Position numbers and translations under genes: made by a program. From Diogma glabrata (taxonomy: Eukaryota > Arthropoda > Insecta > Diptera > Cylindrotomidae), in the NCBI GenBank assembly GCA_963693315.1, contig OY856188.1, positions 162,460,002-162,524,001 on the forward strand: a DNA stretch of 64,000 nt, in the 5' to 3' direction. The notes under the pieces are model-generated. The model was not told where the DNA came from. It saw only the letters and a program-made list of their open reading frames with translations, and did not search any database. How positions within the stretch are numbered: position 1 is the stretch's first letter; every line of letters starts with the position of its first letter. This document shows, in pieces, positions 63,906 to 64,000 of the stretch.

Positions 63906-64000
63906 GTACGTTGTCACTTTTGGCTCGAGAATTCAATACTTTTGTTTTTTCAAAACCGAAGTAATTAGCTACATATAAGCAGAACTGCATCTTTGCAATT

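Noticed and set aside
63450..63978. Two frames of about 90 residues near the window end
   Set aside because: AT-rich composition, no domain, and they overlap an inverted repeat.

Overview
This 64 kb window is AT-rich eukaryotic DNA that looks like insect intergenic or heterochromatic sequence made almost entirely of transposable elements. The evidence is a mariner with a 348-residue DD34D transposase, several insect-style non-LTR retrotransposons (LINEs) with endonuclease plus reverse transcriptase, hAT transposases, Helitron helicase fragments, a Penelope-like GIY-YIG fragment, tRNA-like SINE pieces and long (TA)n tracts. A fly is plausible, but the sequence does not settle the order. I found no convincing host gene, cellular tRNA, rRNA or CRISPR array.

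Layout. From 1351 to 25112 the window is a chain of elements joined only by (TA)n microsatellite. The order is: (TA)n; two inverted Helitrons facing tail to tail around a foldback element, followed by an intact mariner (1563-10980); (TA)n; a pogo/Tigger-like shell (11134-18994) holding a 5 kb hAT, which itself holds a second hAT, a 456-bp tandem repeat and, elsewhere in the shell, a LINE fragment; (TA)n; a 754-bp foldback (19456-20209); (TA)n; a TIR element starting TCAGGCACGA (20467-25042) full of older debris; (TA)n. The simplest reading is one ancestral TA array that took repeated TA- or AT-targeted insertions.

From 25.1 to 41 kb lie a broken LINE (25845-28600), a nearly intact LINE with a PHD-finger ORF1 and a 960-residue endonuclease/RT ORF2 (29.5-34.1 kb), foldbacks, and two further 5'-truncated LINEs on the minus strand. 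This stretch also holds three hammerhead-ribozyme-like motifs (25248-25303 minus, 35955-35999 minus, 40054-40099 plus). The last has every core residue and a 7-bp stem I.

From 41 to 64 kb lie a hAT element delimited by an exact 8-bp duplication (41580-44723), a foldback split by a LINE tail (47490-49060), a long minus-strand LINE copy (49909-52950), another LINE (53850-55930) cut by a foldback, a further (TA)n tract, direct repeats of unknown nature, and a decayed mariner-like transposase near 61 kb.

Functionally, the only open and apparently complete proteins are the mariner transposase and the LINE ORF2. The rest are fossils whose nesting gives a relative history. Assignments rest on reading motifs by eye. 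Family names below superfamily level are deliberately avoided or marked uncertain.
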